NCBI RefSeq assembly: GCF_029846635.1
Contig: NZ_JARVTG010000001.1
Span: 1,828,501-1,892,500, forward strand
Direction: 5' to 3'
Length of the DNA stretch: 64,000 bases
Origin: Pokkaliibacter sp. MBI-7
GTDB taxonomy: Bacteria; Pseudomonadota; Gammaproteobacteria; Pseudomonadales; Balneatricaceae
In this document: in pieces, positions 8,519-16,634 of the stretch
Layout: each line of letters opens with the position of its first letter
Position numbering within the stretch: the first letter of the stretch is position 1
The notes under the pieces: model-generated
The model's database searches: none
What the model saw: only the letters and a program-made list of their open reading frames with translations
What the model was told of the DNA's origin: nothing
Program-made: the position numbers and the translations under genes

Positions 8519-9952
8519 TCAGCGCCTGAGCTGTCGCCCCAGCCATTGCAGAAACTCCGGACGGTGGCAGTAACTGGCGTTGAGGCGCAGATACTGCCCA
8601 CTACCGGGCTGCTGACTGAAGACCTCACCACTGGCCAGAAAGATGTCATCGTGCTGGGCCTGCTCCAGCAAGGCGGGCACCGCCACGCCCTCCGGCACCC
8701 GCGCCCAGAGAAACAGCCCATCGCGACCATCCTGCTCGATGGCAAAACCCAGCCGGCTCAGGCCGCGACTGGCCTTGCTGCGCGCTTCCCGCACCCGCTC
8801 CCGCACGCGATCGACATGACGCTGAAAACGGCCTGCCTCCAGCACATACTGCACCACAGTTTCATCGATCAGTGAGCAGGCCATGACACTGGCCACCTTG
8901 CGCTCCAGTAGCGGCTGCATCCAGGCAGAGGGAGTGAGAATCAGGCCGATACGCAGCGCCGGGCTGAGAATTTTACTGAAGCTGCTCAGATAGAACACCC
9001 GCTCGCCGATACCACCAGCCATCACCGTGCCGTACTGGGGGGCGGCCAGCTGCGAAAGATAGAAGCGCTCGCTGCTGGCAAGATCACCGAAGATGTCGTC
9101 CTCAGCCAGATAAAAGCCATAACGCTCGGCCAGCACCAGCAAACGGTGAGCCACCGCCATGGAGGTATGACCGCCAATGGGGTTATGCGCCAGGGTCTGA
9201 GTCAGCAGCAGTTTGGGCCGGTACTGCTGACATAGTTGCTCCAGCGCCTGCAGATCGGGGCCATCATGGCGGCGCGGCACGGTCAGCAGCCGTCCGCTGA
9301 GCGGACTGTTGCTCTGGCGCAGCTGCAGCAGGAAATAGCTGGGATCTTCCACCACCACATAGTCATCCGGCCCCAGCAGCGCCTGACACAGCAGAAAAAA
9401 TCCATGGGTGACCCCATTGGTGACCAGCAGTCGTCCGGCATCGGCCTGCAGCCCCTGTTCGCGCAGGCGGTAGGCCAGTCGCTCACGCAGCCCGTCACTG
9501 CCGGCAATCGGCGCTGGCGCCCCCTGTATCAGGGCATTACGCATCAGCCTTCCGGTCACCGATGAAGGTATCGCATCCTCCAGCCATGCCGGTGGCAGAA
9601 ACCCACAGCTGGCTGGCAGGCGATAGCGCTGGGTATTGAGGGAATTACGCAGGAAGGCCACTCCGGGGTGGCCGCTGGGCATCGGTGCCAGTTCAGCCGG
9701 CTGTACCGGTACTGCCAGTGGCGGGGCCACATAGTAGCCACTGCCACGGCGGGCATTGATCAGCCCCAGACCACTGAGGCGGTCATAGGCGCTGGCGACC
9801 GTAAAACTGCTGACACCGAGGCGGTCGGCCAGACTGCGCACAGAAGGCAGACGACTGCCGGGATGCAGCTGCTGCTGTTCGATCTGCGCGACGATGCCAT
9901 CACAGATCTGATTAACCAGCGGGGTCGGGGTCTGGCGGTCCAGAGCAAACAT
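8519..9952 (-). CDS. MocR-type GntR/aminotransferase-fold regulator
   Basis: A 477-residue protein with an N-terminal GntR winged helix (residues about 10-75: PLVNQICDGIVAQIEQQQLHPGSRLPSVRSLADRLGVSSFTVASAYDRLSGLGLI) joined to a fold-type I aminotransferase domain. SSFSKILSPALRIG contains the probable PLP-binding lysine. MocR proteins bind PLP but act as regulators rather than transaminases. The start is fixed by AGGAGGT upstream. The divergent neighbour is an EamA exporter, and two 29-bp inverted repeats in the gap are likely operators, so the gene probably controls that exporter and itself. Confidence 0.93.
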   Translation of the reverse strand: MFALDRQTPTPLVNQICDGIVAQIEQQQLHPGSRLPSVRSLADRLGVSSFTVASAYDRLSGLGLINARRGSGYYVAPPLAVPVQPAELAPMPSGHPGVAFLRNSLNTQRYRLPASCGFLPPAWLEDAIPSSVTGRLMRNALIQGAPAPIAGSDGLRERLAYRLREQGLQADAGRLLVTNGVTHGFFLLCQALLGPDDYVVVEDPSYFLLQLRQSNSPLSGRLLTVPRRHDGPDLQALEQLCQQYRPKLLLTQTLAHNPIGGHTSMAVAHRLLVLAERYGFYLAEDDIFGDLASSERFYLSQLAAPQYGTVMAGGIGERVFYLSSFSKILSPALRIGLILTPSAWMQPLLERKVASVMACSLIDETVVQYVLEAGRFQRHVDRVRERVREARSKASRGLSRLGFAIEQDGRDGLFLWARVPEGVAVPALLEQAQHDDIFLASGEVFSQQPGSGQYLRLNASYCHRPEFLQWLGRQLRR

Positions 9953-9964
9953 GCTACCTCCTGC

Positions 9965-9993
9965 AACTGTACAGGTATAAAGACCTCACAGTT
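9965..9993. promoter_or_regulatory. Probable MocR operator, copy 1
   Basis: A 29-base inverted repeat of the form AACTGT-N2-AGGT-N6-ACCT-N-ACAGTT, lying just upstream of the MocR gene. Its layout is exactly matched by copy 2, with centres 45 bases apart (a little over four helical turns). Confidence 0.65.
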
Positions 9994-10009
9994 TGCTCGC
10001 CTGCGCACA

Positions 10010-10038
10010 AAGTGTCTAGGTACACAGACCTAACACTT
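10010..10038. promoter_or_regulatory. Probable MocR operator, copy 2
   Basis: A 29-base inverted repeat AAGTGT-N2-AGGT-N6-ACCT-N-ACACTT. Inner AGGT/ACCT half-sites are identical to copy 1; the outer arms differ but remain complementary, which argues that the symmetry itself is kept. Confidence 0.65.
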
Positions 10039-10124
10039 GCTTAGCATGGGCATCGCAGCAGTACAGAGCCTCTCTGTCGGCATCAGGCTGCCGCATTTAT
10101 ACAGTTAAGTTAGGGAGTACCCCC

Positions 10125-11030
10125 ATGACGGTTTCCACATCCGCTCTCACCCGCTCCGGCACAGAACACGGCCACAGCAGCGCCTATACCCTGGCACTGA
10201 TTGCCGTCGCCAGCTTCGCCATGACCCTGCCTGCCACCAAGGCACTGACCGGCATGCTGTCAGCCCAGCAGATTGGCCTGTATCGTGCGGTGATTGCGGC
10301 CATGGCAGCGATACCTTTGCTGTGGCTGGCGCGAGCCGCCTGGCCGCGACGTGATCAGTGGCTGAGTCTGGCCATTGTGTCCGCCGGGAATATTTTTGGC
10401 TTTCCGCTGCTGACGTCGGTCGCCATGCAGTATGTGCCGGTCAGCCACGGTGCGGTCATCGTTGCCGCCATGCCACTGGCCACCGCACTGGCTGCCGCGG
10501 TACTGAGCGGTATCCGCCCGCCCCGCCGCTTCTGGCTGTACGCCTGCAGTGGTGCGCTGATTGTGCTGTTGTACAGCCTCTGGCAGAGCGGCGCTTCCGG
10601 TCTGTATCTGGGGGATCTGGCACTGGTGGGTGCGGTACTGCTCGGCGCCATCGGTTATGCAAAAGGGGCTGAACTGTCGCGGCAAATGCCCGGCTGGCAG
10701 GTGATTTCCTGGGTAGTGGTGCTGAGCCTGCCGGTCAGCCTGCCCTGGTCGCTGCTGGTCTATACGCCCGGTAGCCTGAGCCAGCTGCCTGTGCTCGGCT
10801 GGAGTGCACTGCTGTACATCGGTCTGGTCAGCTCGTTGCTGGGCTTTTTCGCCTGGAATAAAGCACTGGCACTGGGCGGCGTAGCGCGCATCAGCCAGGT
10901 ACAGCTGCTGCAGCCTTTCCTCACTTACGGCTACTCCATCGTGCTGCTGGGTGAAAGCTGGAACTGGCTGACCGCCGCGGTCTGCGGACTGGTGATCGGT
11001 GTCGTATGGCTGTCCAGACGGCAGCCGTAA
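10125..11030 (+). CDS. EamA (DMT-superfamily) exporter
   Basis: A 301-residue inner-membrane protein with ten hydrophobic segments in two EamA repeats (ALIAVASFAMTLPATKALTGMLSAQQIGLYRAV ... SLLGFFAWNKALALGGVARISQVQLLQPFLTYGYSIVLLGESW). The ribosome binding site GGGAG precedes the ATG. It is divergent from the MocR regulator and separated from it by two strong inverted repeats, so regulation by that protein is likely. The substrate is unknown; MocR/EamA pairs are common and often linked to amino acids, amines or vitamin B6-related compounds. Confidence 0.9.
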   Translation: MTVSTSALTRSGTEHGHSSAYTLALIAVASFAMTLPATKALTGMLSAQQIGLYRAVIAAMAAIPLLWLARAAWPRRDQWLSLAIVSAGNIFGFPLLTSVAMQYVPVSHGAVIVAAMPLATALAAAVLSGIRPPRRFWLYACSGALIVLLYSLWQSGASGLYLGDLALVGAVLLGAIGYAKGAELSRQMPGWQVISWVVVLSLPVSLPWSLLVYTPGSLSQLPVLGWSALLYIGLVSSLLGFFAWNKALALGGVARISQVQLLQPFLTYGYSIVLLGESWNWLTAAVCGLVIGVVWLSRRQP

Positions 11031-11230
11031 CAGGGGGCAGTGAATACAACACCGAAGACGCCAAAATACTGATTTAGATTCATGCAATGCGGGTTGCCGG
11101 ACGCGACCCGCTCACCGACCAGCTACACTTGCAGCGACTGCCTGTAGAATGCAGCCGCCCTGCAGCCTGGAATGCCCTCCCGGGCTGACAGCACCCCCCA
11201 TAACAATTTAGTCGCTGTCGGGATTGCCTC

Positions 11231-13207
11231 ATGACCATTCTGCACAAAATCATCGCAGGATTTGCCCTGCTGCTGGTGCTTCTGCTCGGCATTGTCGCCG
11301 TCAACTTCACCAACACCCGCTCCATTACCGACAAACTGTTCACCATCACCGAAGAATCGGCCCCTCTGAGCCAGGCTGCCAGCGAACTCTATGTGCATAT
11401 TCTACGGGCCAATCAGGCCCTGCTGGCCGGACTCGCCAGTACCGACATTGCCGCTGTCCAGCAGCAGGCCACGCCCCTGCAGGAAAGCATCACGCAGTTT
11501 GATGCGCTGCTGCAGGAGATTCCGCGTTATGCCGGTGACCGCCAGAGCCTGCTCAGCAGTCTGGAGCAGCAGCGTCAGCAGGTACAGGCCTATGCCGAAC
11601 AGGCCAATGGGTTGTTGCAGTCCTACGTGCAGCTATTGCAGGCCCGCCAGCAGGCGCGCACGCTGCAAAGTTACAGCCGCGCGCAGGAAACCCAGCTGGC
11701 CAGCTTCCTCAGCAGTTTTATCGACAGCCATCAGGGCAGCGATGACGCGGCACTGGCAGCAGGTTTGCTGCGTGATGCCAACAAGGGTTATAAGGCCTTC
11801 GCCAGCTTTGAGCTGGATCAGGACATGGCCAGCCTCAATAAAAGCCTCAACTCGCTGGACGACGTGATCACTGACAAGCTGGCGACCTTCAGCCGCAAGG
11901 ATGACCGCGCCGGGCGCATGGCCGCGGTGCTGGGCCATCACCTGCTGACCGATCTCAACGGCGCCGATGGCCTTAATGCCGCCTATCACCACAGCTATGC
12001 GCTGAGCACCCAGGTGCAGCAGCAACAGCAGCAAACCGATGCGCAGCTGCAGCAGGTGCTGGCCAGCATCAATGACTTTGCCGGTCAGGCATTGGATGTC
12101 GCCCGCAGCGCCAGGGCCGATACCGATGCCACCATCCGCAGCAGCCACTGGGTGTCGTCAGTGACGGCAGTGCTGGCCGTGTTGCTTACGCTGATCATCG
12201 GCTGGTGGGTCGCCTTTACCCTGCGCCGTCCGCTGCTGCAGTTCCGCACCATTCTCAGGCGCGTTACCGACGGCGATTTACGAGTACGCTTCAGCAGCAA
12301 CAGCCGCGATGAGTTTGGCGAGCTGGGTGACTATCTCAATGAGCTGACGGCCGCGCTGCAGACCACCGTGCGTGAGCAGATCGACTCCGCTGAGCGGCTG
12401 GCGCAGACCTCGCAGGACACCGAACAGATCAGCCATCAGACCACCCAGACCGTGGCCGAGCAGAAAGATCAGCTGCACTCCGCCGCATCCGCCATGCATG
12501 AGATGGAATCGACGGTGCATGAAATCGCCCGTCGGGCCAATGAAACCCGCGACCATGCCGAATCCACCCGACAGCTGGCCGAGCAGGTCCAGCACAGCGT
12601 GACCGATACCATTGGCGGTATTCGCGAACAGGCCGAGCAGATCGTCGCTGCCTCGCGGGAGACCGATGAGCTGCAGGGGTTCGGTAACAACATCGACGGC
12701 ATTGTCGATGCCATCCGCACCATCGCCGAACAGACCAACCTGCTGGCACTCAACGCCGCCATCGAAGCGGCACGGGCCGGAGAACAGGGCCGTGGCTTTG
12801 CGGTGGTAGCCGATGAGGTACGCTCACTGGCCAGCCGCACGCAAAGCTCCACCAGTGAAATCCAGCAGATGATCGAACAGATGCAGCACAAGATTCATTC
12901 CGTGGTGCAGGTCATGGGCGAAAGTCAGCAACGTTCTGACCGCTGTGTGGCGCTGGCCTCAAAGGCCGGTGAGCTGCTGGCAAGCATGAGCGGTTCGGTA
13001 GAGTCGATCCGTGACATGAATATCCAGATCGCCACGGCGACCGAACAGCAAAGTTCTACCGTGCAGGAAACCAGCCGCATGATGACCTTTATCAGTGACG
13101 GCGCCGAGCAGGCTGCACAGGGCGCCGAGCGCACTGCCGACAACAGCAAGGCGCTGTCGGCCATGGCCGACACTCAGCTCAATCTGCTGCGCCGCTTCAG
13201 CGTCTGA
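11231..13207 (+). CDS. Methyl-accepting chemotaxis protein
   Basis: A 658-residue chemoreceptor: TM1 at about residues 5-25 (IIAGFALLLVLLLGIVAVNF), a large mostly helical periplasmic domain rich in Gln/Ala, TM2 at about 306-331 (SSVTAVLAVLLTLIIGWWVAFTL), HAMP (RRPLLQFRTILRRVTDGDLRVRF), then the signalling domain with its hairpin tip near residue 500 (EQTNLLALNAAIEAARAGEQGRGFAVVADEVR). No C-terminal CheR-binding pentapeptide. The next gene, 22 bases on, encodes a sugar-type periplasmic binding protein, suggesting ligand sensing through a binding protein. Confidence 0.96.
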   Translation: MTILHKIIAGFALLLVLLLGIVAVNFTNTRSITDKLFTITEESAPLSQAASELYVHILRANQALLAGLASTDIAAVQQQATPLQESITQFDALLQEIPRYAGDRQSLLSSLEQQRQQVQAYAEQANGLLQSYVQLLQARQQARTLQSYSRAQETQLASFLSSFIDSHQGSDDAALAAGLLRDANKGYKAFASFELDQDMASLNKSLNSLDDVITDKLATFSRKDDRAGRMAAVLGHHLLTDLNGADGLNAAYHHSYALSTQVQQQQQQTDAQLQQVLASINDFAGQALDVARSARADTDATIRSSHWVSSVTAVLAVLLTLIIGWWVAFTLRRPLLQFRTILRRVTDGDLRVRFSSNSRDEFGELGDYLNELTAALQTTVREQIDSAERLAQTSQDTEQISHQTTQTVAEQKDQLHSAASAMHEMESTVHEIARRANETRDHAESTRQLAEQVQHSVTDTIGGIREQAEQIVAASRETDELQGFGNNIDGIVDAIRTIAEQTNLLALNAAIEAARAGEQGRGFAVVADEVRSLASRTQSSTSEIQQMIEQMQHKIHSVVQVMGESQQRSDRCVALASKAGELLASMSGSVESIRDMNIQIATATEQQSSTVQETSRMMTFISDGAEQAAQGAERTADNSKALSAMADTQLNLLRRFSV

Positions 13208-13229
13208 CCCAGAGCCACGGAGAACAGCC

Positions 13230-14165
13230 ATGAACTTATCCATCGCGTCCGCTATCCGTCACCTTGGTCTGCTGCTGATCCTGCTGTGGGCCAAATGCAG
13301 CCTCGCCGCCACGCCGCTGATCGGCGTCAGCGTGTCGGAATTTGATGACAACTTCCGTAACCTGATCCGGCAGGATCTGCAGGACTACGGCCACTACCTC
13401 AACATCGATATGGTGATCGAAAATGCCAGCAGCGATCCGCAGCTGCAGCTGCGTCAGGTGCGTAATTTTATCGCCACCAAGGTCGATGCCATGATCATCC
13501 TGCCGGTCAATACCGATACCGGGCGGCAGATCCTGCAGATGGCCACACAGGCCAAAATGCCCGTGGTGTTTGCCAACAGCAATCCCGAACCGGACAAGTG
13601 GCCCGCAGGCAGTGCTTTTGTCGGCTCGCAGGAAACCGATGCCGGCACGCTGGAAATGGAGCAGCTGGCCAAACTGGCCAACTACAAGGGCAAGGTGGTG
13701 ATTCTGGAAGGTGAAAAAGGCCACCCCGGCGCCATTGGCCGTACCAAGGCGGTGGAACAGGTGGTCAGCAAATACCCGGACATGAAAGTGGTCAAACAGG
13801 CCAGTGCCAACTGGCAGAGCAGTCAGGCCGCCAATACCATCAGTCAGTGGCTGAAAGAGGGCGTCGACTTCAATATTGTGGCCGCCAACAACGATGAAAT
13901 GGCCATTGGGGCCATTCTGGGGCTGGAGAAATCCTCCAAAAACCCTGCTGACTTTCTGATCGGTGGCGTCGATGGCACGCGGGAAGCACTGGCAATGATG
14001 GATCAGGGCAAGCTCAAGGTCAGCGTATTACAGGATGCAAAAGGGCAGGCCCGTGAAGCCGTCAACGTTGCCCTGAAACTGTTCTGGGGCTCACCACCGG
14101 TCGAATCGCTGAACTGGATTCCGTTTAAGCTGATCACCCCGGAAAACGCCACCGAGTTTAAATAA
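13230..14165 (+). CDS. RbsB-like periplasmic substrate-binding protein
   Basis: A 311-residue exported protein (signal peptide ending near KCSLAATP) of the periplasmic-binding family 4 (sugar/autoinducer binding). Typical parts: LIGVSVSEFDDNFRNLIRQDLQ, AMIILPVNTDTGRQI, VVFANSNPEP, FVGSQETDAG, HPGAIGRTKAVEQVV and ADFLIGGVDGTREAL. The start at 13230 is taken for the signal peptide and the GGAGAA upstream. No permease or ATPase gene accompanies it; it directly follows a chemoreceptor gene, so a sensory rather than transport role is inferred. Confidence 0.92.
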   Translation: MNLSIASAIRHLGLLLILLWAKCSLAATPLIGVSVSEFDDNFRNLIRQDLQDYGHYLNIDMVIENASSDPQLQLRQVRNFIATKVDAMIILPVNTDTGRQILQMATQAKMPVVFANSNPEPDKWPAGSAFVGSQETDAGTLEMEQLAKLANYKGKVVILEGEKGHPGAIGRTKAVEQVVSKYPDMKVVKQASANWQSSQAANTISQWLKEGVDFNIVAANNDEMAIGAILGLEKSSKNPADFLIGGVDGTREALAMMDQGKLKVSVLQDAKGQAREAVNVALKLFWGSPPVESLNWIPFKLITPENATEFK

Positions 14166-14175
14166 CCTCCTTCTC

Positions 14176-14203
14176 AGGCCAGCAGTCCACCGTCTGCTGG
14201 CCT
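14176..14203 (+). terminator. Hairpin after the chemoreceptor/binding-protein operon
   Basis: AGGCCAGCAG and CTGCTGGCCT form a 10-bp stem around an 8-base loop, 10 bases after the stop codon. It is followed by a pyrimidine-rich stretch rather than a clean U run, so it may be a weak terminator. Confidence 0.5.
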
Positions 14204-14331
14204 AACGCTCCTCTCTCTGGCTCTTCTCTTGTGGCTTTTCTCTGATGAGCCACGCACCTCCCTCCTCTGACCGCAGCACTGCCGAATCCGGCATCGCCCT
14301 CGCTCATGCCAGGTCGCAGACGCTTATTGCG

Positions 14332-14360
14332 CATACATGATATGTATGATGTTATACATA
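14332..14360. promoter_or_regulatory. Palindromic operator-like site upstream of the lactonase
   Basis: CATACAT-GAT-ATGTATG is a perfect 7-bp inverted repeat (14332-14348), followed at once by GTTAT-AC-ATAAC (5-bp arms). It lies about 70 bases before the lactonase start in an otherwise GC-rich gap and looks like a GntR-type operator. No adjacent regulator gene was found. Confidence 0.45.
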
Positions 14361-14428
14361 ACCTTGTCGTAACCCGACGAGAAGCTGCGCTCTATGACGA
14401 CCGTTGACATCTGTTGAGGATAAAAATA

Positions 14429-15589
14429 ATGAAGATGTTGCACCGCCCCACCCTGCATCGCAGGTACCGCACTTTACTCAGTCTCGCTTGTGCTGCCGGA
14501 ATCATGCTGACAACCGACATGGCCAGTGCCAAAACCTTTGTGTACGTCTCTAACGCCGAGGATGCGACGATTTCGCGCTATCTGCTGGATGAACAGGCAG
14601 GTGCTCTGCAGGTACTGGGCAATACCCAGGCCGCCAGCAAGGTCATGCCGATGGCACTGAGCCCGGATCAGTCTCATCTCTATGCGTCTGTCCGCTCTGC
14701 ACCGTTCAGGGTGATCAGCTATCAGATTGATCCGCAGTCAGGGAATCTGCAGCCTCAGGGCGAAACACCCCTGCCCAACAGCATGGCTAACATCGATACC
14801 GACCGCAGCGGCCGTTATCTGCTGGCGGCCTCCTATGGCGATCATCTGGTCAGTGTCAGCCCCATTGCGGCTGACGGGCTGGTGGGCCCGGTGCAACAGG
14901 TGGTACCTACCGGCCACAATGCCCATGCGATTCATGCTTCACCCGATAACCGCTATGTCATTTCCTCCAGCCTGGGTGACGACCAGCTGATGCAGTTCCA
15001 CTTCGACCCACAGACCGGCACTCTCAGTGCCAACACCCCGGCGTTCGTCAAAACGGCGGAAGGCACCGGCCCGCGCCACTTCCTGTTCTCGGCCGATGGC
15101 CGCTACTGCTATGTGCTGGGCGAGTTGTCCGGCACGGTCACCACCTATGGCTACGATGCCAGCACCGGCCAGCTGGATTTGAAAGGTACGACGGCTGGCG
15201 TTCCTGCGGGCGAGCTGGGGCTGGTGAATGGCCTGCCGCCGACGCAGAAACCCACCGATGGTCAGGCTCGTGTGTGGGCAGCGGATATGCATCTGAGCAA
15301 GGATGGCCAGTATCTCTACGTATCAGAGCGGACCCGCAGCATCATCAGTGTGCTGCATATCAGCCCTGACACAGGCCTGCCTGAATATCAGGGCCGCATT
15401 CAGGTTGAACAGCAACCACGCGGCTTTGCTCTGACAGAAGATGGCCAGTTCATGGTGGTTGCCGGGGAAAAAGACGCGCATATCGGTCTGTACCGACTCG
15501 ATCAGCAAAGCGGCATGCCCACCCGTCTGGGTGAAGCCGACAGCGGCAAGGGAGCAAACTGGGTCACTATCGTCCATTTTGCCGGCTAA
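14429..15589 (+). CDS. Lactonase-family beta-propeller protein (6-phosphogluconolactonase YbhE-like), exported
   Basis: A 386-residue protein with a signal peptide (hydrophobic SLACAAGIMLTTDMASA) and a seven-bladed beta-propeller of the lactonase family. Repeats include FVYVSNAEDATISRYLLDEQAGAL, GDDQLMQFHFDPQTGTL, GPRHFLFSADGRYCYVLGE and HLSKDGQYLYVSERTRSIISVLHISPDTG. The family hydrolyses 6-phosphogluconolactone in the cytosol; because this one carries an export signal, a different periplasmic lactone is more likely. ATG 14429 is chosen over an upstream TTG because GTTGAGGA sits 8 bases before it. Confidence 0.85.
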   Translation: MKMLHRPTLHRRYRTLLSLACAAGIMLTTDMASAKTFVYVSNAEDATISRYLLDEQAGALQVLGNTQAASKVMPMALSPDQSHLYASVRSAPFRVISYQIDPQSGNLQPQGETPLPNSMANIDTDRSGRYLLAASYGDHLVSVSPIAADGLVGPVQQVVPTGHNAHAIHASPDNRYVISSSLGDDQLMQFHFDPQTGTLSANTPAFVKTAEGTGPRHFLFSADGRYCYVLGELSGTVTTYGYDASTGQLDLKGTTAGVPAGELGLVNGLPPTQKPTDGQARVWAADMHLSKDGQYLYVSERTRSIISVLHISPDTGLPEYQGRIQVEQQPRGFALTEDGQFMVVAGEKDAHIGLYRLDQQSGMPTRLGEADSGKGANWVTIVHFAG

Positions 15590-15598
15590 GACGGAGCA

Positions 15599-15622
15599 TG
15601 CCTCCGTCGTTCGGCGGAGGCA
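15599..15622. terminator. Hairpin between convergent lactonase and cupin genes
   Basis: TGCCTCCG and CGGAGGCA form an 8-bp stem between two converging genes. There is no U run on either side, so termination is uncertain. Confidence 0.35.
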
Positions 15623-15673
15623 CCTGAAAGGTATGTCCGGTAGTGCGTTGTACGCTTAACAGGCGCGCTGTCG

Positions 15674-16030
15674 CTAGGCAGTCGCCGCCTCATAGATTAC
15701 AAAGTTCTTGCGGGTGGGCGTGATCACTTCCCAGGTACCGACAAAACCACGGGGAATCACAAAGCTGTCGCCCGCCCTGACCGTCATCGCCACACCCTGC
15801 TCATCGGTAATCACGCTCTCCCCTTCCAGAATCAGGCAGTACTCTTCCTCGGTATAACGGATAGTCCATTTACCGACCTCACTGGCCCAGACGCCGGCGA
15901 AAAACTGGCCGCTGGGATCGCTGTACTGCGTCCACAGCGTCTGCTGGGGATTGCCCTGCAGCAGCTTTTCTTCAGGCAGGAAATACCGTTCTGGCTCGAC
16001 ATTGAGCTGAGTAAGGGAGTGGACCGGCAT
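15674..16030 (-). CDS. Small cupin-domain protein (cupin_3/DUF861 type)
   Basis: A 118-residue single-domain cupin. FFAGVWASEVGKWTIRYTEEEYCLILEGESVITDEQG and GDSFVIPRGFVGTWEV match the EutQ/DUF861-like cupins (two short motifs, PxGxxGxW turn). Probably cytoplasmic, as there is no signal peptide. Function in this family is poorly known (sugar-, ureidoglycolate- or ethanolamine-related). It is followed on the same strand only after a gap by unrelated genes, so no operon can be claimed. Confidence 0.8.
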   Translation of the reverse strand: MPVHSLTQLNVEPERYFLPEEKLLQGNPQQTLWTQYSDPSGQFFAGVWASEVGKWTIRYTEEEYCLILEGESVITDEQGVAMTVRAGDSFVIPRGFVGTWEVITPTRKNFVIYEAATA

Positions 16031-16128
16031 AAATGGCTCTCATGGTAGGCAGGTTAAACTGCGAAGAGGTTGTTTTACGCAGGAGCGCTGGCCACGTCCA
16101 TACCCCAGCGGGAATAGAAAACACGACC

Positions 16129-16509
16129 TCAGCGCAGATGAGCCCCTATCCACCAGAGGTTGCCCTCCTCATCGCGTACGCCTGCCGTGCGGTCGCCATA
16201 GGGCTGATCCCGGGGTGCGGACACGCTGCTGGCGCCGGCTGACAGGGCGCGCTGATAGGCCGCATCCACATCGGCCACATAGACATGGGTGGAACACTGC
16301 ACCGCAGCGCTGTCGCTCGGGCGCTCTCCCATCATGATGATCGAGTCATCGATACGCACCTCGGCATGGCGCACGACACCATCCTCAGCCGCTGCCTGAT
16401 AGAGCACCTCAGCGGCGAAGGTGGCCTGCAGAAAGCTCAGCATCTGGGCCACACTGCTGACCAGAAGATAGGGGGATACGGCATTGTGACCTTGCGGTTT
16501 ATGGCTCAT
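16129..16509 (-). CDS. VOC (glyoxalase/bleomycin-resistance fold) protein
   Basis: A 126-residue protein of the vicinal-oxygen-chelate fold. VSPYLLVSSVAQMLSFLQATFAAEVLY is the first beta-alpha-beta unit and STHVYVADVDAAYQRALSAGASSVSAPRDQPYGDRTAGVRDEEGNLWWIG the second, close to PhnB-like / glyoxalase-like proteins. The start at 16509 is preferred (GGAG upstream). Possible roles are metal-dependent isomerisation or antibiotic sequestration; nothing in the context decides. Confidence 0.85.
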   Translation of the reverse strand: MSHKPQGHNAVSPYLLVSSVAQMLSFLQATFAAEVLYQAAAEDGVVRHAEVRIDDSIIMMGERPSDSAAVQCSTHVYVADVDAAYQRALSAGASSVSAPRDQPYGDRTAGVRDEEGNLWWIGAHLR

Positions 16510-16634
16510 GACAGGGCTCCGTGGACAGTCATCCGCACTGCACCATTGCACCGGTCAGTACCGGCAGCAGCACGCTTACGGACTAACAGTGTAGTCCAGG
16601 TTGTGCACGCTGCTCCTGAGCGCCTGCTGTCAGA

